Both the position numbers and the translations under genes were made by a program. From the NCBI GenBank assembly GCA_964466115.1, contig CAYXMH010000013.1, forward strand, positions 15,155 through 79,154: a stretch of DNA of 64,000 nt. Direction: 5' to 3'. The notes below the pieces were generated by a model. That model did not search any database and was not told the origin of the DNA. It worked only from the letters and a program-made list of their open reading frames with translations. Source of the DNA: Pseudolysobacter sp964466115. Lineage in GTDB: Bacteria > Pseudomonadota > Gammaproteobacteria > Xanthomonadales > Rhodanobacteraceae. Positions 44,945-54,371 of the stretch are shown in pieces. Position 1 is the first letter of the stretch; every line of letters begins with the position of its first letter.

Positions 44945-45982
44945 ATGTCCGTTGAACCCGAAACTCTGACTTATCGCGCCGCCGGCGTCGACATCGATGC
45001 CGGCAATGCCGTGGTCGAGCGCATCAAGCCCCTGGTGGCGCGCACCTTCCGCAAAGAAGTGATGACTGGTCTTGGTGGTTTTGGCTCGTTGTTTGAGCTT
45101 GCCGGGCGTTATCGCGAACCGGTGTTGGTGTCCGGAACCGACGGCGTGGGAACCAAATTGAAACTGGCGCAAATGCTCAATCGCCACGATACGATCGGCA
45201 TCGACTTGGTCGGCATGTGTGTCAACGATGTTTTGGTGCAAGCGGCCGAACCGTTGTTTTTTCTGGATTACTTCGCCACTGGAAAGCTCGACGTCGACCA
45301 AACCGTCGCCGTCGTTTCTGGGATTGCCCGGGGCTGCGAATTGGCCGGGTGCGCCCTCGTCGGCGGGGAAACCGCGGAAATGCCGGATATGTATCCACCC
45401 GGCGAATACGACCTGGCGGGTTTCTGTGTCGGAGCGGTGGAAAAATCGAATTTGATTAATGGATCCGAGATTCGCGCCGGCGACGCCATTATTGGCATCG
45501 CGTCCAGCGGACCGCACTCCAACGGCTATTCACTGGTACGAAAAATATTAGCGCGTGCCGGCAATCCGCTTGATCTTGCCATCGGCAATGCAAAGTTAAG
45601 CGACGCGTTGCTCGCGCCGACCACGATCTACGTAAAGGCCGTCTTAGATCTGCTGCCGCGCGTGTCGGTGCACGGCATGGCGCATATCACCGGCGGCGGT
45701 CTTAAAGAAAACATTATCCGGGTGGTACCGCAAGATCTTGGCATCGCCATTGATACGCAATCCTGGCGATTGCCCGCCGTTTTCCAATGGCTACAAGCGG
45801 AAGGCAACGTAGCCAATGACGAAATGTGGAGAACATTTAACTGCGGCATCGGATATACGATCATTCTGGCGGAAAACGAAGTGGCCGCCGCGATTGCCGC
45901 CCTGGCCCAATCCGGACTATCGGCGCAGAAAATTGGGTATGTCGAGTCGGTTAAAAACGATGAACGCGTACGCATCGGTTAA
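44945..45982 (+). CDS. purM: Phosphoribosylaminoimidazole synthetase (AIR synthetase)
   Basis: A 345-residue enzyme for step five of purine synthesis (FGAM to AIR, ATP-dependent). Motifs: YRAAGVDIDAGNAVVERIKP at the N-terminus, PVLVSGTDGVGTKLKLA, GIDLVGMCVNDVLVQAAEPLFFLDY (in parts) and LVGGETAEMPDMY. Length matches the family. Operon with purN (15-base gap) and a DUF3108 gene. Confidence 0.97.
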   Translation: MSVEPETLTYRAAGVDIDAGNAVVERIKPLVARTFRKEVMTGLGGFGSLFELAGRYREPVLVSGTDGVGTKLKLAQMLNRHDTIGIDLVGMCVNDVLVQAAEPLFFLDYFATGKLDVDQTVAVVSGIARGCELAGCALVGGETAEMPDMYPPGEYDLAGFCVGAVEKSNLINGSEIRAGDAIIGIASSGPHSNGYSLVRKILARAGNPLDLAIGNAKLSDALLAPTTIYVKAVLDLLPRVSVHGMAHITGGGLKENIIRVVPQDLGIAIDTQSWRLPAVFQWLQAEGNVANDEMWRTFNCGIGYTIILAENEVAAAIAALAQSGLSAQKIGYVESVKNDERVRIG

Positions 45983-45997
45983 TCACTCCTGAAGCTC

Positions 45998-46660
45998 ATG
46001 CCTTCACCTCTTCGTTTGGTGGTTCTTGCTTCGGGCCGCGGCAGCAATCTGCAAGCCTTGATTGCGGCGCATGCAAACGGGGACCTCGCGGTGGAAATTG
46101 TCGCGGTATTATCCGATAAGCCTGCCGCACACGCGTTGGAGCACGCCCGTGCGTCCGGCATCCCCGCCATTGGGTTAACGCCTCGCAGTTATCCCGATCG
46201 CATCAGTTACGATCACGCCCTCTTCGAACGCATCGCCGAGTTCAAACCTGAGCTTATCGTCATGGCCGGTTTTATGCGCGTGGTTAGCGCGCCGGTGATT
46301 AGCGCGTGGAACGGGAAAATTATCAATATCCACCCTTCGCTTTTACCAAAATACCCCGGGTTGCACACGCATCAACGCGCTCTTGCGGCAGGTGATTCGC
46401 AACACGGTGTTAGCGTGCATTTCGTCACAGCGGTGTTGGATGGCGGCCCAGCAATTGCGCAGGCAACAATTGCTGTCAACCAAACCGATACCGCGGAATC
46501 GTTAGCGCAACGCCTGCTGCCTCAAGAGCATCGATTGCTGATTGCATGTGTGAAACTTCTGGCGCAACGGCGCATCCAACTGACCGCATCCGGTGTCACC
46601 CTCGATGGGCTTGTGCGGGATACGCCTTTGCAATTGGCCGCTGACGGCCATTGGATTTAG
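45998..46660 (+). CDS. purN: Phosphoribosylglycinamide formyltransferase
   Basis: A 220-residue enzyme that transfers the formyl group of 10-formyl-THF to GAR in step three of purine synthesis. Motifs: VVLASGRGSNLQALI (phosphate loop), MAGFMRVVSAP, IINIHPSLLPKYPGLHTHQRALAAG (catalytic Asn and His; in parts) and GVSVHFVTAVLDGGPAIAQA with the catalytic Asp. Second gene of the purMN operon. Confidence 0.97.
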   Translation: MPSPLRLVVLASGRGSNLQALIAAHANGDLAVEIVAVLSDKPAAHALEHARASGIPAIGLTPRSYPDRISYDHALFERIAEFKPELIVMAGFMRVVSAPVISAWNGKIINIHPSLLPKYPGLHTHQRALAAGDSQHGVSVHFVTAVLDGGPAIAQATIAVNQTDTAESLAQRLLPQEHRLLIACVKLLAQRRIQLTASGVTLDGLVRDTPLQLAADGHWI

Positions 46661-46675
46661 ATCGCGGAGCGCATA

Positions 46676-47443
46676 ATGAATTACCGGTTTATCATTGGAT
46701 TGCTTCCATTTGCATTTTGCATAATCGCGTCAGCCCATACCGAGGCCCCCATACCGGCGTTTCATGCCGAATACCAAGTGTCGCGAAACGGCAAGGACCT
46801 CGCCCATGCCAGCTTGGACTTGCACCGAGCGGGCGACCATTGGGAATTTATTACGCAAACGCGCGGCACCGAGGGTTTAGCCCACGCGCTGGGTTTGGAT
46901 GTGCGCGAAACCTCGGAGTTTCAATGGCAAGCGGGGTTGCCGCAAGGCTTGCAATATCGCTACGCGCAAAAAGCCGCTTTCACCTCACGCCAACGCAGCA
47001 TTCAGTTCGATTGGACGAAGAACCAAGCGCAATCCCACGACGACAAACACGATTGGGAACTCGCACTGAAACCGGGGGCAATGGATCGCAATCTCATTGT
47101 CCTGGCGCTCAGTGCGGACCTCAACCGCAAAGCCACCCAGTTCAATTATCCGGTAGTAGAGCGGGGAAAACTCGATGATAAGCGTTACGTCCAAACCAGC
47201 CGTGAAACCGTGCGCGTACCGGCCGGAGAGTTTTCCACCGTACGGATGGAGCGCCAGCGCACGGATACCGACAAACGCACCACCAGTTGGTATGCACCGG
47301 AACGCGACTACCTACCGGTGCAACTGGAGCAGCAGGAAACCAACGGCGATACCGTCACGATGCGTTTGGTTTCATTGCAAATCGAATCCGTGAGGCCGGA
47401 GCCCGCGCCTGGCGCAGTTGAGATGCACCCGCCGCAGCAATAA
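46676..47443 (+). CDS. DUF3108 periplasmic protein
   Basis: A 255-residue protein. Signal peptide about 1-20 (FIIGLLPFAFCIIASA). The core is beta-rich: YQVSRNGKDLAHASLDL, RQRSIQFDWTKNQAQS, VQTSRETVRVPAGEFSTVRMER and TTSWYAPERDYLPVQLEQQE. This is the DUF3108 pattern of a lipocalin-like barrel, common after purN in this lineage. Role unknown; possibly outer-envelope related. Starts 15 bases after purN. Confidence 0.88.
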   Translation: MNYRFIIGLLPFAFCIIASAHTEAPIPAFHAEYQVSRNGKDLAHASLDLHRAGDHWEFITQTRGTEGLAHALGLDVRETSEFQWQAGLPQGLQYRYAQKAAFTSRQRSIQFDWTKNQAQSHDDKHDWELALKPGAMDRNLIVLALSADLNRKATQFNYPVVERGKLDDKRYVQTSRETVRVPAGEFSTVRMERQRTDTDKRTTSWYAPERDYLPVQLEQQETNGDTVTMRLVSLQIESVRPEPAPGAVEMHPPQQ

Positions 47444-47456
47444 TACACGCGATACC

Positions 47457-48839
47457 TCAACACTCGATCACATTCACGGCCAAGCCGCCGCGGCTGGTTT
47501 CTTTATATTTTTCCTGCATATCGCGCCCGGTATCGCGCATCGTCTTGATGACCTTATCGAGGCTAACGCGATGCTTACCGTCGCCCCGCATCGCCATGCG
47601 CTGGGCATTGATGGCCTTAACCGCACCCATGGCGTTGCGTTCAATGCACGGTATTTGCACCAACCCGCCGATTGGATCGCAAGTGAGTCCAAGATTGTGC
47701 TCCATACCGATTTCGGCCGCATTCTCCACTTGATAAACGCTGCCGCCGAGTGCCGCGGTAAGACCGCCGGCCGCCATCGAACAAGCGACGCCCACTTCGC
47801 CCTGGCAACCGACCTCCGCTCCGGAAATCGAGGCGTTTTCTTTGTATAAAATGCCGATTGCTCCCGCCGTAAGCAAAAAATCGAGCACGCCTTCCTCGGT
47901 TGCACCCGCCACGAAGCGGATGTAGTAGTGCAGCACTGCCGGAATGATCCCGGCGGCGCCATTGGTCGGCGCCGTCACCACGCGCCCGCCTGCGGCGTTC
48001 TCTTCATTCACCGCCAACGCGTACAGGTTCACCCAGTCAAGAATCGTCAGGGGATCTGTCAAGGCGCCTTGCGGAAGGCGGCACAATTCTTCGTACATCG
48101 CCGGTGCGCGCCGTTGCACCTTTAAGCCGCCCGGCAGCACACCATGCTCACGGATGCCGCGTGCCACGCAATCTTGCATGGCCCGCCATATTTGCAGCAA
48201 CCCAGCGCGAATTTCGCCTAGCGGACGCCAAGCCATTTCATTTTCGAGCATGATTTGCGCAATGGACTTTTTCGACTCCGTGCATAACTTCAGTAACTCA
48301 TCGCCACTGGTAAATGGGTGTGCCAACGCCGTGGTATCGGAAACGATTTTGTCTTCCGCCGCTTCGTCGTGGTTGACCACGAAACCGCCGCCGACCGAAT
48401 AATAGTCACGGGTATCCAGCATTTCATTGTTGGCGCCATAGGCGGTGAAACGCATCCCATTGGGATGGTGCGGCAATTTTTGGCGCTTGTTGAACACAAG
48501 ATCGCCCTTCTCGTCAAAGACAATTTCGTGTTGACCCAATAAGCGGATACGCCGATCGGCGCGGATACGTTCGAGCCGTGCCGGGATGGTCGCGGGATCA
48601 ATCCGATCCGGCCATTCGCCTTCAAAACCCATCAACACCGCTTTGTCGGTGCCGTGCCCACGACCGGTAAGCGCCAACGAGCCAAATAACTCGCCCCGAA
48701 TGCGCACGACGCGCTGAAGCATCCCCGCTTCAGATAATCGGTGCGTAACAAAGCGCGCCGCCGCTCGCATCGGCCCCACTGTGTGGGAAGATGAAGGCCC
48801 AATACCGATCTTAAATAAGTCGAATACGCTAACCGCCAT
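47457..48839 (-). CDS. sdaA: L-serine ammonia-lyase, single-chain iron-sulfur type
   Basis: A 460-residue enzyme that deaminates L-serine to pyruvate and ammonia using a [4Fe-4S] cluster. Motifs: SVFDLFKIGIGPSSSHTVGP at the N-terminus, TAPTNGAAGIIPAV, GSISGAEVGCQ-like AEVGCQGEVGVACSMAAGGL, LTCDPIGGLVQIPCIERN, and the C-terminal ending GLAVNVIEC, whose terminal Cys is the fourth-iron ligand of the family. ATG 48839 chosen; the nine upstream codons are not homologous. Convergent with DUF3108. As an Fe-S enzyme it depends on the suf system. Confidence 0.96.
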   Translation of the reverse strand: MAVSVFDLFKIGIGPSSSHTVGPMRAAARFVTHRLSEAGMLQRVVRIRGELFGSLALTGRGHGTDKAVLMGFEGEWPDRIDPATIPARLERIRADRRIRLLGQHEIVFDEKGDLVFNKRQKLPHHPNGMRFTAYGANNEMLDTRDYYSVGGGFVVNHDEAAEDKIVSDTTALAHPFTSGDELLKLCTESKKSIAQIMLENEMAWRPLGEIRAGLLQIWRAMQDCVARGIREHGVLPGGLKVQRRAPAMYEELCRLPQGALTDPLTILDWVNLYALAVNEENAAGGRVVTAPTNGAAGIIPAVLHYYIRFVAGATEEGVLDFLLTAGAIGILYKENASISGAEVGCQGEVGVACSMAAGGLTAALGGSVYQVENAAEIGMEHNLGLTCDPIGGLVQIPCIERNAMGAVKAINAQRMAMRGDGKHRVSLDKVIKTMRDTGRDMQEKYKETSRGGLAVNVIEC

Positions 48840-48908
48840 GACTATGAATTCCACTGCACGCCACAAGCGTTTATTCTACGCGCTTGATGATGGGAGGAGT
48901 TAAGCCCG

Positions 48909-49139
48909 ATGCCATTTGTGTTGTACGTACGCGCCGATTGCCACCTATGCACCTTGGCGAAGGAAGTGCTGCATCAATGCGAGGTGGTAGCGAAAACCGA
49001 GAGCCTTGATGGCAATGCCTGGCTTGAGACAAATTACGGGACACGCATCCCCGTTCTCACTGAAACGGATAGCGGGCGCGAATTGGATTGGCCATTCGAT
49101 GCGTGGACGCTACGAAGGTTTCTCGATCCGACCTACTGA
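48909..49139 (+). CDS. Glutaredoxin-like small protein (DUF836 type)
   Basis: A 76-residue thioredoxin-fold protein. The redox motif is Cys-His-Leu-Cys in VRADCHLCTLAKEVL, and the cis-Pro lies in TRIPVLTETDSGREL. Such short glutaredoxin-like proteins are common; partners are unknown. GGGAGGAG about 8 to 15 bases before ATG 48909 is a fair ribosome site. Confidence 0.88.
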   Translation: MPFVLYVRADCHLCTLAKEVLHQCEVVAKTESLDGNAWLETNYGTRIPVLTETDSGRELDWPFDAWTLRRFLDPTY

Positions 49140-49193
49140 ATCCCATACTGCTCAATTAGTAAGGACCTTGGCTCTCGCGGAATAAAAAAACGT

Positions 49194-50609
49194 TTATTCA
49201 AACCCGTCGGTAAACAACAAATCATTCACTAGTCGGGTGGCAAAAAAATCGATTTGTGTAGGTGAGGTTTCAATTTCACCACTAATGATAATTTTCCCAT
49301 TTTGCAACGCCACGCCATAACCAACACTCTGCAGCGTAAAGCCAGAGAGATAATAAGCGGTGTGACCCGTACCAAACCCGAACGAGCTATCCGGAGTGCC
49401 ATTGGACCCCAGACGAGCGGCGGCGATCGCAACCGGAATCGGGCTGCCACTGCCGGAGGCCGAGCCGCCAATCAGCAATTTTCCATCGCTTTGCTGAACC
49501 ACTCCAGCGGCAAAATCGTCTCCATCTGTTACCAGATCAATGGGAATTTGAACCTTGCCGCCAGTTCCAAAACCGGCATCCAGCGAACCATCCGTTGCAT
49601 CCAGGCGCACCAATGCCATGTCGTGGCTATCTGAAGCGACTGCCGCACTTGCGGCACCTGCCACGACAATTTTCCCATCACGCTGAATCGTGACACCCAG
49701 TGCTGTGTCGTTATTATCCCCGGCAAGATCGAACGCCACGACTTTGCGGCCATCGCCATTGAAAGTGCCATCCAATAAACCATCCGGCGCCAAACGCGCG
49801 ACGGCAAAATCGGTATTCGTACCAACGCCAGTGGCGTATCCGACTAAAACAATCCGCCCTTGCGAATCGATGGCTATGGCGTTCGGAAAATCGGTCAAAG
49901 CGCCGCCCATAACGGGAAGATCGAAACCAATGGTTTGTTTTCCACCGCCCATCGCGTTAAAGCCGATCGAATCAAGGGTGCCATCGGTATTTAGTCGCGC
50001 TACGCCAAAATCGATGTTGCCGGTAGCAACATCCACCGGACCGGCCACCACGATTTTGCCGTCCGACTGCACCGCTATGGCAGTGCCATAATCGTTGTTA
50101 TTACCACCAATATTAAAGGTTACTACGACCTTTCCGGTGCCAATCCCGAAGCTGGTGGTGTCCAATGAGCCATCGGTATTCAGTCGGGCAATTGCAAAAT
50201 CCTGATCCGCTCCTGATGCCGTCGCGCCCCCCAATACGATCTTGCCATCCGACTGCAAGGCAATAGCAGTGCAGCCGTCATTGCTGTTGCCGGCAATGTT
50301 GACATAAGCCCTACCGCCCGAGCCGAAACTGGTGTCCAGCAGCCCATCGGCGGTAAAACGCACCGCAACCATGTCATAGCCGGTGACGACACCATTATTG
50401 ACGGTGCCGCAAAGTAAAATTTTTCCATCCGACTGAATCACCGGCCCTGGGCCCGTACTAGACGCCACTGCGCCCGCGGCGCCGGCCAAGGCCATATAAG
50501 AGGAACCACTGCCAAAACTCGTATCTTGATCCCCATCCACTGCGGCAGCGTTGATAGCAGCCAAGGAAAAGAAAACCGCGGTTATTCGGTACCAGCGAAG
50601 AAATCGCAT
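49194..50609 (-). CDS. Secreted seven-repeat (delta-60) propeller protein with C-terminal DLLFTDGFE
   Basis: A 471-residue exported protein. Signal peptide about 1-23. The rest is seven repeats of the delta-60 type: paired strands QSDGKIVLGG or similar, followed by a line such as ARLNTDGTLDSIGF ending in Gly-Lys. Seven copies suggest a seven-bladed beta-propeller. No enzyme motif seen. The end DLLFTDGFE matches the ends of its neighbour at 50919 and of the propeller protein at 3601. Tandem paralogue of the next gene on the same strand. Confidence 0.8.
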   Translation of the reverse strand: MRFLRWYRITAVFFSLAAINAAAVDGDQDTSFGSGSSYMALAGAAGAVASSTGPGPVIQSDGKILLCGTVNNGVVTGYDMVAVRFTADGLLDTSFGSGGRAYVNIAGNSNDGCTAIALQSDGKIVLGGATASGADQDFAIARLNTDGSLDTTSFGIGTGKVVVTFNIGGNNNDYGTAIAVQSDGKIVVAGPVDVATGNIDFGVARLNTDGTLDSIGFNAMGGGKQTIGFDLPVMGGALTDFPNAIAIDSQGRIVLVGYATGVGTNTDFAVARLAPDGLLDGTFNGDGRKVVAFDLAGDNNDTALGVTIQRDGKIVVAGAASAAVASDSHDMALVRLDATDGSLDAGFGTGGKVQIPIDLVTDGDDFAAGVVQQSDGKLLIGGSASGSGSPIPVAIAAARLGSNGTPDSSFGFGTGHTAYYLSGFTLQSVGYGVALQNGKIIISGEIETSPTQIDFFATRLVNDLLFTDGFE

Positions 50610-50918
50610 AGGGAAACCTCAACTATAGAATTCACAACCTCGTAGTAACAGTATAACCAAGAATAGCGAGAGGGCGAGACAATATCTTGCTATATAACAA
50701 ATACCAAAGGGAGAGGCGCCTAAAAATGCCAGTCTTAAAGTTAATTCGCTTATGCTGCGGAACAATGCTGTTGATGGTTCTCTGCGAAATAACCTTTTTT
50801 TAATGTCCTACAAATGGCACTACTCATACAGTCACCACCGATCTACGCCATCAATATAACTGGAGCATTAGGTAATATTTTACAAAATCGCAACGGTCGA
50901 TCGCGCAGAAACCCTCGA
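50610..50918. other. Intergenic spacer between the two propeller genes
   Basis: 309 bases, AT-richer than the flanking genes, with no frame of coding character, no strong hairpin and no clear terminator. It should hold the promoter of the gene ending at 49194 and the 3' end of the one at 50919, but I cannot point to convincing sites. Confidence 0.5.
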
Positions 50919-52304
50919 TTATTCGAATCGATCCGCAAAAATCAAATCGTTGGTTAAACGGGCAACGAAGAAATCATAATTGCTACCAGTGAACATGATG
51001 CCACCCAAAATGATTTGCGTACCCTGCAGCGCAACTCCAAAACTGGGGTTGTAGGTTGATGAACCAAATAAGCTCAGCGTAATACCTGAGCTTCCGAATG
51101 TGCTATCGAGTGAGCCGCCACTCTGTAATCGTGCGGCCATGAGATAAACCGAACCACTGGTACCGCTTACATAGCCAGTAAGCAGTAACTTTCCATTGCC
51201 TTGCTCAACCACGCCGCTAGCGAAATCCCCGCCATCCGATACCAGATCGATCGGAAGGATGACCTTGCCGCCGGTACCAAAAGTGGTGTCAAGCGCGCCG
51301 TCGGTTTGTAGGCGCGCCAAACCGATGTCGAAGCTGTTGACTACGGCGCTGGCCTGAACCGCACCAGCTAACACGATTTTATCGCCGTGCTGCACCGTTA
51401 CGGCAAAAGGGGTATCGGCATTACCACCGCCGCGGTCAAACGGCACAATCTGCTTGCCGGTCGAATTGAATGCGGTGTCAAGGGTTCCGTTGGATAACAA
51501 TCGCGCTACGGCAAAATCGGTGTTGTTGCTCTCATTTTCTGCCGTTCCAGCAACGATAATGCGGTTTTGTGAATCAACCGCCACCGCATTCGCTACATCA
51601 TTAAACGTAGAGCCCATAAGGAAAATATCAAAACCAATCGTCTTCTTGCCGGTGCCATTAAAGCTGGTATCAAGCGTGCCGTCGGCGTTCAAGCGCGCAA
51701 TCGCAAAATCGTCGTTGCCTTTGTTGGCAACGCCAGCAACCACAATTTTGCCATCCCGCTGCACCGCGATACTGGTAGCGTAATCATCATTGGTTGAGCC
51801 AGTTCCACCGAGATTAAACGCCACTGTGACTTTTCCGGTGCCGGCGCCAAAGCCCGTGGTATCGAGGGTACCGTCGGCATTGAAACGGGCGATTGCAAAA
51901 TCCTGGCTAGTCCCAAACGATTGCGTAAACCCCGCCAGCAGTATTTTGCCGTCCGCTTGCAGCGCCAATGCGCTGCACACATCGCTTCCCATGTTGTCGG
52001 CAAAGCTTACAACCGCCCGGCCATCCAAACTAAAACTCAGATCAAGGGTACCGTTGGCATCAAAGCGCATAACCGACATATCAAAACCATTGGACGGGCT
52101 ATCATCCACTGTACCGGCAATCAAAATTTTGCCGTCCGCTTGCACGACGGGCCCCGGCCGTGGTGCGCCAGGAATGCCATTTGTAATTCCCGTAACAGCA
52201 AGGCCTGAAGTACCGAAGCTGGTATCTACAGTTCCATCGGCGTGGGCAATGATTGCTGTCGATGCGATAACCAAACCCGCTAGTGCGTCAAAACGAAACC
52301 GCAT
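50919..52304 (-). CDS. Secreted seven-repeat (delta-60) propeller protein with C-terminal DLIFADRFE
   Basis: A 461-residue paralogue of the previous protein. Signal peptide about 1-22 (LAGLVIASTAIIAHA). Seven repeats alternate QADGKILLAG-type strands with FNADGTLDTTGF-type lines. Acidic and Asn/Gly-rich loops in the repeats may bind calcium, though no canonical EF-like motif is present. The last nine residues DLIFADRFE carry the shared C-terminal signature. It arose by tandem duplication with clear divergence (different loop lengths), so the tag has been kept under selection or re-added. Confidence 0.8.
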   Translation of the reverse strand: MRFRFDALAGLVIASTAIIAHADGTVDTSFGTSGLAVTGITNGIPGAPRPGPVVQADGKILIAGTVDDSPSNGFDMSVMRFDANGTLDLSFSLDGRAVVSFADNMGSDVCSALALQADGKILLAGFTQSFGTSQDFAIARFNADGTLDTTGFGAGTGKVTVAFNLGGTGSTNDDYATSIAVQRDGKIVVAGVANKGNDDFAIARLNADGTLDTSFNGTGKKTIGFDIFLMGSTFNDVANAVAVDSQNRIIVAGTAENESNNTDFAVARLLSNGTLDTAFNSTGKQIVPFDRGGGNADTPFAVTVQHGDKIVLAGAVQASAVVNSFDIGLARLQTDGALDTTFGTGGKVILPIDLVSDGGDFASGVVEQGNGKLLLTGYVSGTSGSVYLMAARLQSGGSLDSTFGSSGITLSLFGSSTYNPSFGVALQGTQIILGGIMFTGSNYDFFVARLTNDLIFADRFE

Positions 52305-52430
52305 AAATCTTTACCTTTGCAAGATGTTGAATGACTTTGATGAATGACAAACCGCGCGGTCCATACTACGCCGCGGGGTTGCCCACCGCAAACCAGCACC
52401 GCTTAAAACCGCGTGCGCCATCGAACCGGA

Positions 52431-52991
52431 TCAATTGTCCATTTTGCGGGTCAACGACAGATGCCCATGTACTTTTACTTCGGCACCAATCAAATCCGTG
52501 TCCTTCCACTCGCCAATACCAATATCGAAATCGAGGCGGCTCAGTTTGGTAGCCACATCAAGAACGGCGTTTTCGCCCGTTTGAGCAAACTTCACTTCAA
52601 GACTTACCGGTTTGGATTTTCCACGCAACGTTAACGTCCCGGTTGCTAGCACCACGCCATCGGAATTTTTACTGAATGTATCCGTAATAAAATGCGCTTT
52701 TGGGTATTTTGAGAAAAAGAAAAAATCTTCGCCCGCCAAAGCGGAGTCGCGCTCCTCATTACTGGTATTGACGCTGGTGATATCGATTGTAACGTCGAAC
52801 CGAGCACCGGATAGATCGTCCGGTGCATAGCGGATGACGGCGTCGAATTTTTGAAAGCTGCCTTGGAACGCTTCATTCTGGTAAACACCGGAAAAGCCGA
52901 GCTTGCTGGCATTGGCATCGACCCGCCAGTCCTGGGCATAGCCCTGCACCACAAACCCCAATATTATCGCTGCCAAAAAAAACCGTCTCAT
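52431..52991 (-). CDS. YceI-family periplasmic protein
   Basis: A 186-residue protein with signal peptide (about 1-19, FLAAIILGFVVQGYA). The lipocalin-like YceI core follows: WRVDANASKLGFSGVYQNEAFQGSF, FDVTIDITSVNT, FFSKYPKAHFITD, GTLTLRGKSKPVSLEVKF and SRLDFDIGIGEWKDTDLIGAEVKVHGHL (in parts). YceI proteins bind polyisoprenoid chains such as ubiquinone precursors. It follows the cytochrome b561 gene by two bases in a three-gene operon with a second YceI. Confidence 0.93.
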   Translation of the reverse strand: MRRFFLAAIILGFVVQGYAQDWRVDANASKLGFSGVYQNEAFQGSFQKFDAVIRYAPDDLSGARFDVTIDITSVNTSNEERDSALAGEDFFFFSKYPKAHFITDTFSKNSDGVVLATGTLTLRGKSKPVSLEVKFAQTGENAVLDVATKLSRLDFDIGIGEWKDTDLIGAEVKVHGHLSLTRKMDN

Positions 52992-52993
52992 TA

Positions 52994-53623
52994 TTAAGAC
53001 TCCGAAGATTCATTGAGTACCGCTTTTGCTTTGCCATCCTTGCGTTGATCCGTTACTACTGATGATAAGCGTGGGTTACGCCACGGCAACATGCGCACAA
53101 GCACCTCATCACGGTCGACGAAATGATGTTTCAACGCCGCCGCAACGTGTGCCGTGAACGCCGCGGCCAACACCCAAAAAAACCAGTAATGCGCGGCGCG
53201 CGCGAACCCCTTCAACGCTAGATCCGCCCCATGGGTCAGGCTCGGCACGGAAAACAGCCCAAACCATTGCAGCGGGAAATTCGCCGCCGAATTAAACAAC
53301 CAGCCCGATAACGGCATTGCCAACATCACAACATACAGCAACGCGTGCACGAAGCGCGCCGCATTAACCTGCCAGGGCGGCATGGCCGCAGGATCCGACG
53401 GGCGCCGGTCAATTACACGCCAAATCAGCCGTAACACGACCAACACCAACAGGGTTAATCCAACCGATTTATGAAACGCGTAAATTTTTATTTTATCCGG
53501 TGAGTTGGGTAGCGCTGTCATTCTCCAGCCAACCGCACTCAATCCAATGATCAGCAACGCCATCAACCAATGCAGAAATTGGGCGCCAGCCCCCCACCTC
53601 GCATCATTACTCTTCAGCGCCAT
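52994..53623 (-). CDS. Cytochrome b561, membrane quinol oxidoreductase-like
   Basis: A 209-residue inner-membrane di-heme protein with four helices. The heme His candidates are in FLHWLMALLIIGLSA, AFHKSVGLTLLV, RFVHALLYVVMLAMPLSGW and TAHVAAALKHHF. It resembles CybB, which in E. coli moves electrons from ubiquinol and can act on superoxide. ATG 53623 overlaps the end of the upstream YceI gene by 17 bases. Sandwiched between two YceI genes, it may exchange quinone with them; this is inference. Confidence 0.9.
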   Translation of the reverse strand: MALKSNDARWGAGAQFLHWLMALLIIGLSAVGWRMTALPNSPDKIKIYAFHKSVGLTLLVLVVLRLIWRVIDRRPSDPAAMPPWQVNAARFVHALLYVVMLAMPLSGWLFNSAANFPLQWFGLFSVPSLTHGADLALKGFARAAHYWFFWVLAAAFTAHVAAALKHHFVDRDEVLVRMLPWRNPRLSSVVTDQRKDGKAKAVLNESSES

Positions 53624-54248
53624 CGGGCTCTTCCTGATCGTTTTTAGGTATTGGTGTCTCAGGGGCATTGCGTTCGCGTTGCCCTTCCACTTCGAGTCGC
53701 ACCTCTACTTCATCACCTACCCCAGGCAACAACGCACGCATACCGAAATCGGAGCGCTTAATCGCCATCACAGCAGACAAACCCATTGTGTACTTGAACG
53801 TATAAGCGTGCACCCCCGCCTTATTTACGGTAAAAGCAACATCCAACTTGCGCGTTACCCCATGCAAACTGAGCGCGCCATGAACGACTCCGCGGGTGTC
53901 GTTAATTTTCTCGACGGAATCACTGACAAAATAAGCGTAAGGGTATTTCTTTACATTAAAAAACTCATCCGATTTTAATTTTTTTTCCCAATCCGCGTCT
54001 CCCATATTAAGCGATGCGATATCAACCATCGCATTGACTTTCGCCGCTGTCCAATCCTGCGGATCAAACCGAAAATCGCCGCTGAGAACATGCAACCGCC
54101 CAGATGATTGCGAAAAACCAAGATGGCTAACAAAAAATGTTATTTGGGTATGGATTGGGTCAAGACGGAAATTTTGCGGTTTTGCAACTGCATTGGCAGC
54201 CAACAGCAATAAGGCAAAAGCCACTGTGCGCATCGGCAGTCCGAGCAT
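53607..54248 (-). CDS. YceI-family periplasmic protein, first of the operon
   Basis: A 213-residue YceI protein with signal peptide (about 1-22, TVAFALLLLAANAVA). Core motifs: FRLDPIHTQITFFVSHLGFSQSSGRL (in parts), KVNAMVDIASLNMGDADWEKKL, DEFFNVKKYPYAYFVSDSV and MAIKRSDFGMRALLPGVGDEVEVRLEVEG (in parts). It has an acidic Glu/Asp-rich tail. ATG 54248 has AGAGG eight bases upstream; a longer frame to 54371 lacks export features. Overlaps the cytochrome b561 gene. Confidence 0.92.
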   Translation of the reverse strand: MLGLPMRTVAFALLLLAANAVAKPQNFRLDPIHTQITFFVSHLGFSQSSGRLHVLSGDFRFDPQDWTAAKVNAMVDIASLNMGDADWEKKLKSDEFFNVKKYPYAYFVSDSVEKINDTRGVVHGALSLHGVTRKLDVAFTVNKAGVHAYTFKYTMGLSAVMAIKRSDFGMRALLPGVGDEVEVRLEVEGQRERNAPETPIPKNDQEEPDGAEE

Positions 54249-54371
54249 ACGATAACCTCTATTGGTACGGTTAGAATGCGATCCATAGGATAATGCGCAG
54301 CGCTTGCAACGGATGTCAATCGAGCCGCCTATTGTGAATAAAACCCGTCTTATGTATGTCACAATGCGCAA

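Noticed and set aside
44918..45517. A 199-codon frame opposite purM
   Set aside because: Antisense to a highly conserved purine gene; composition of a mirror frame.
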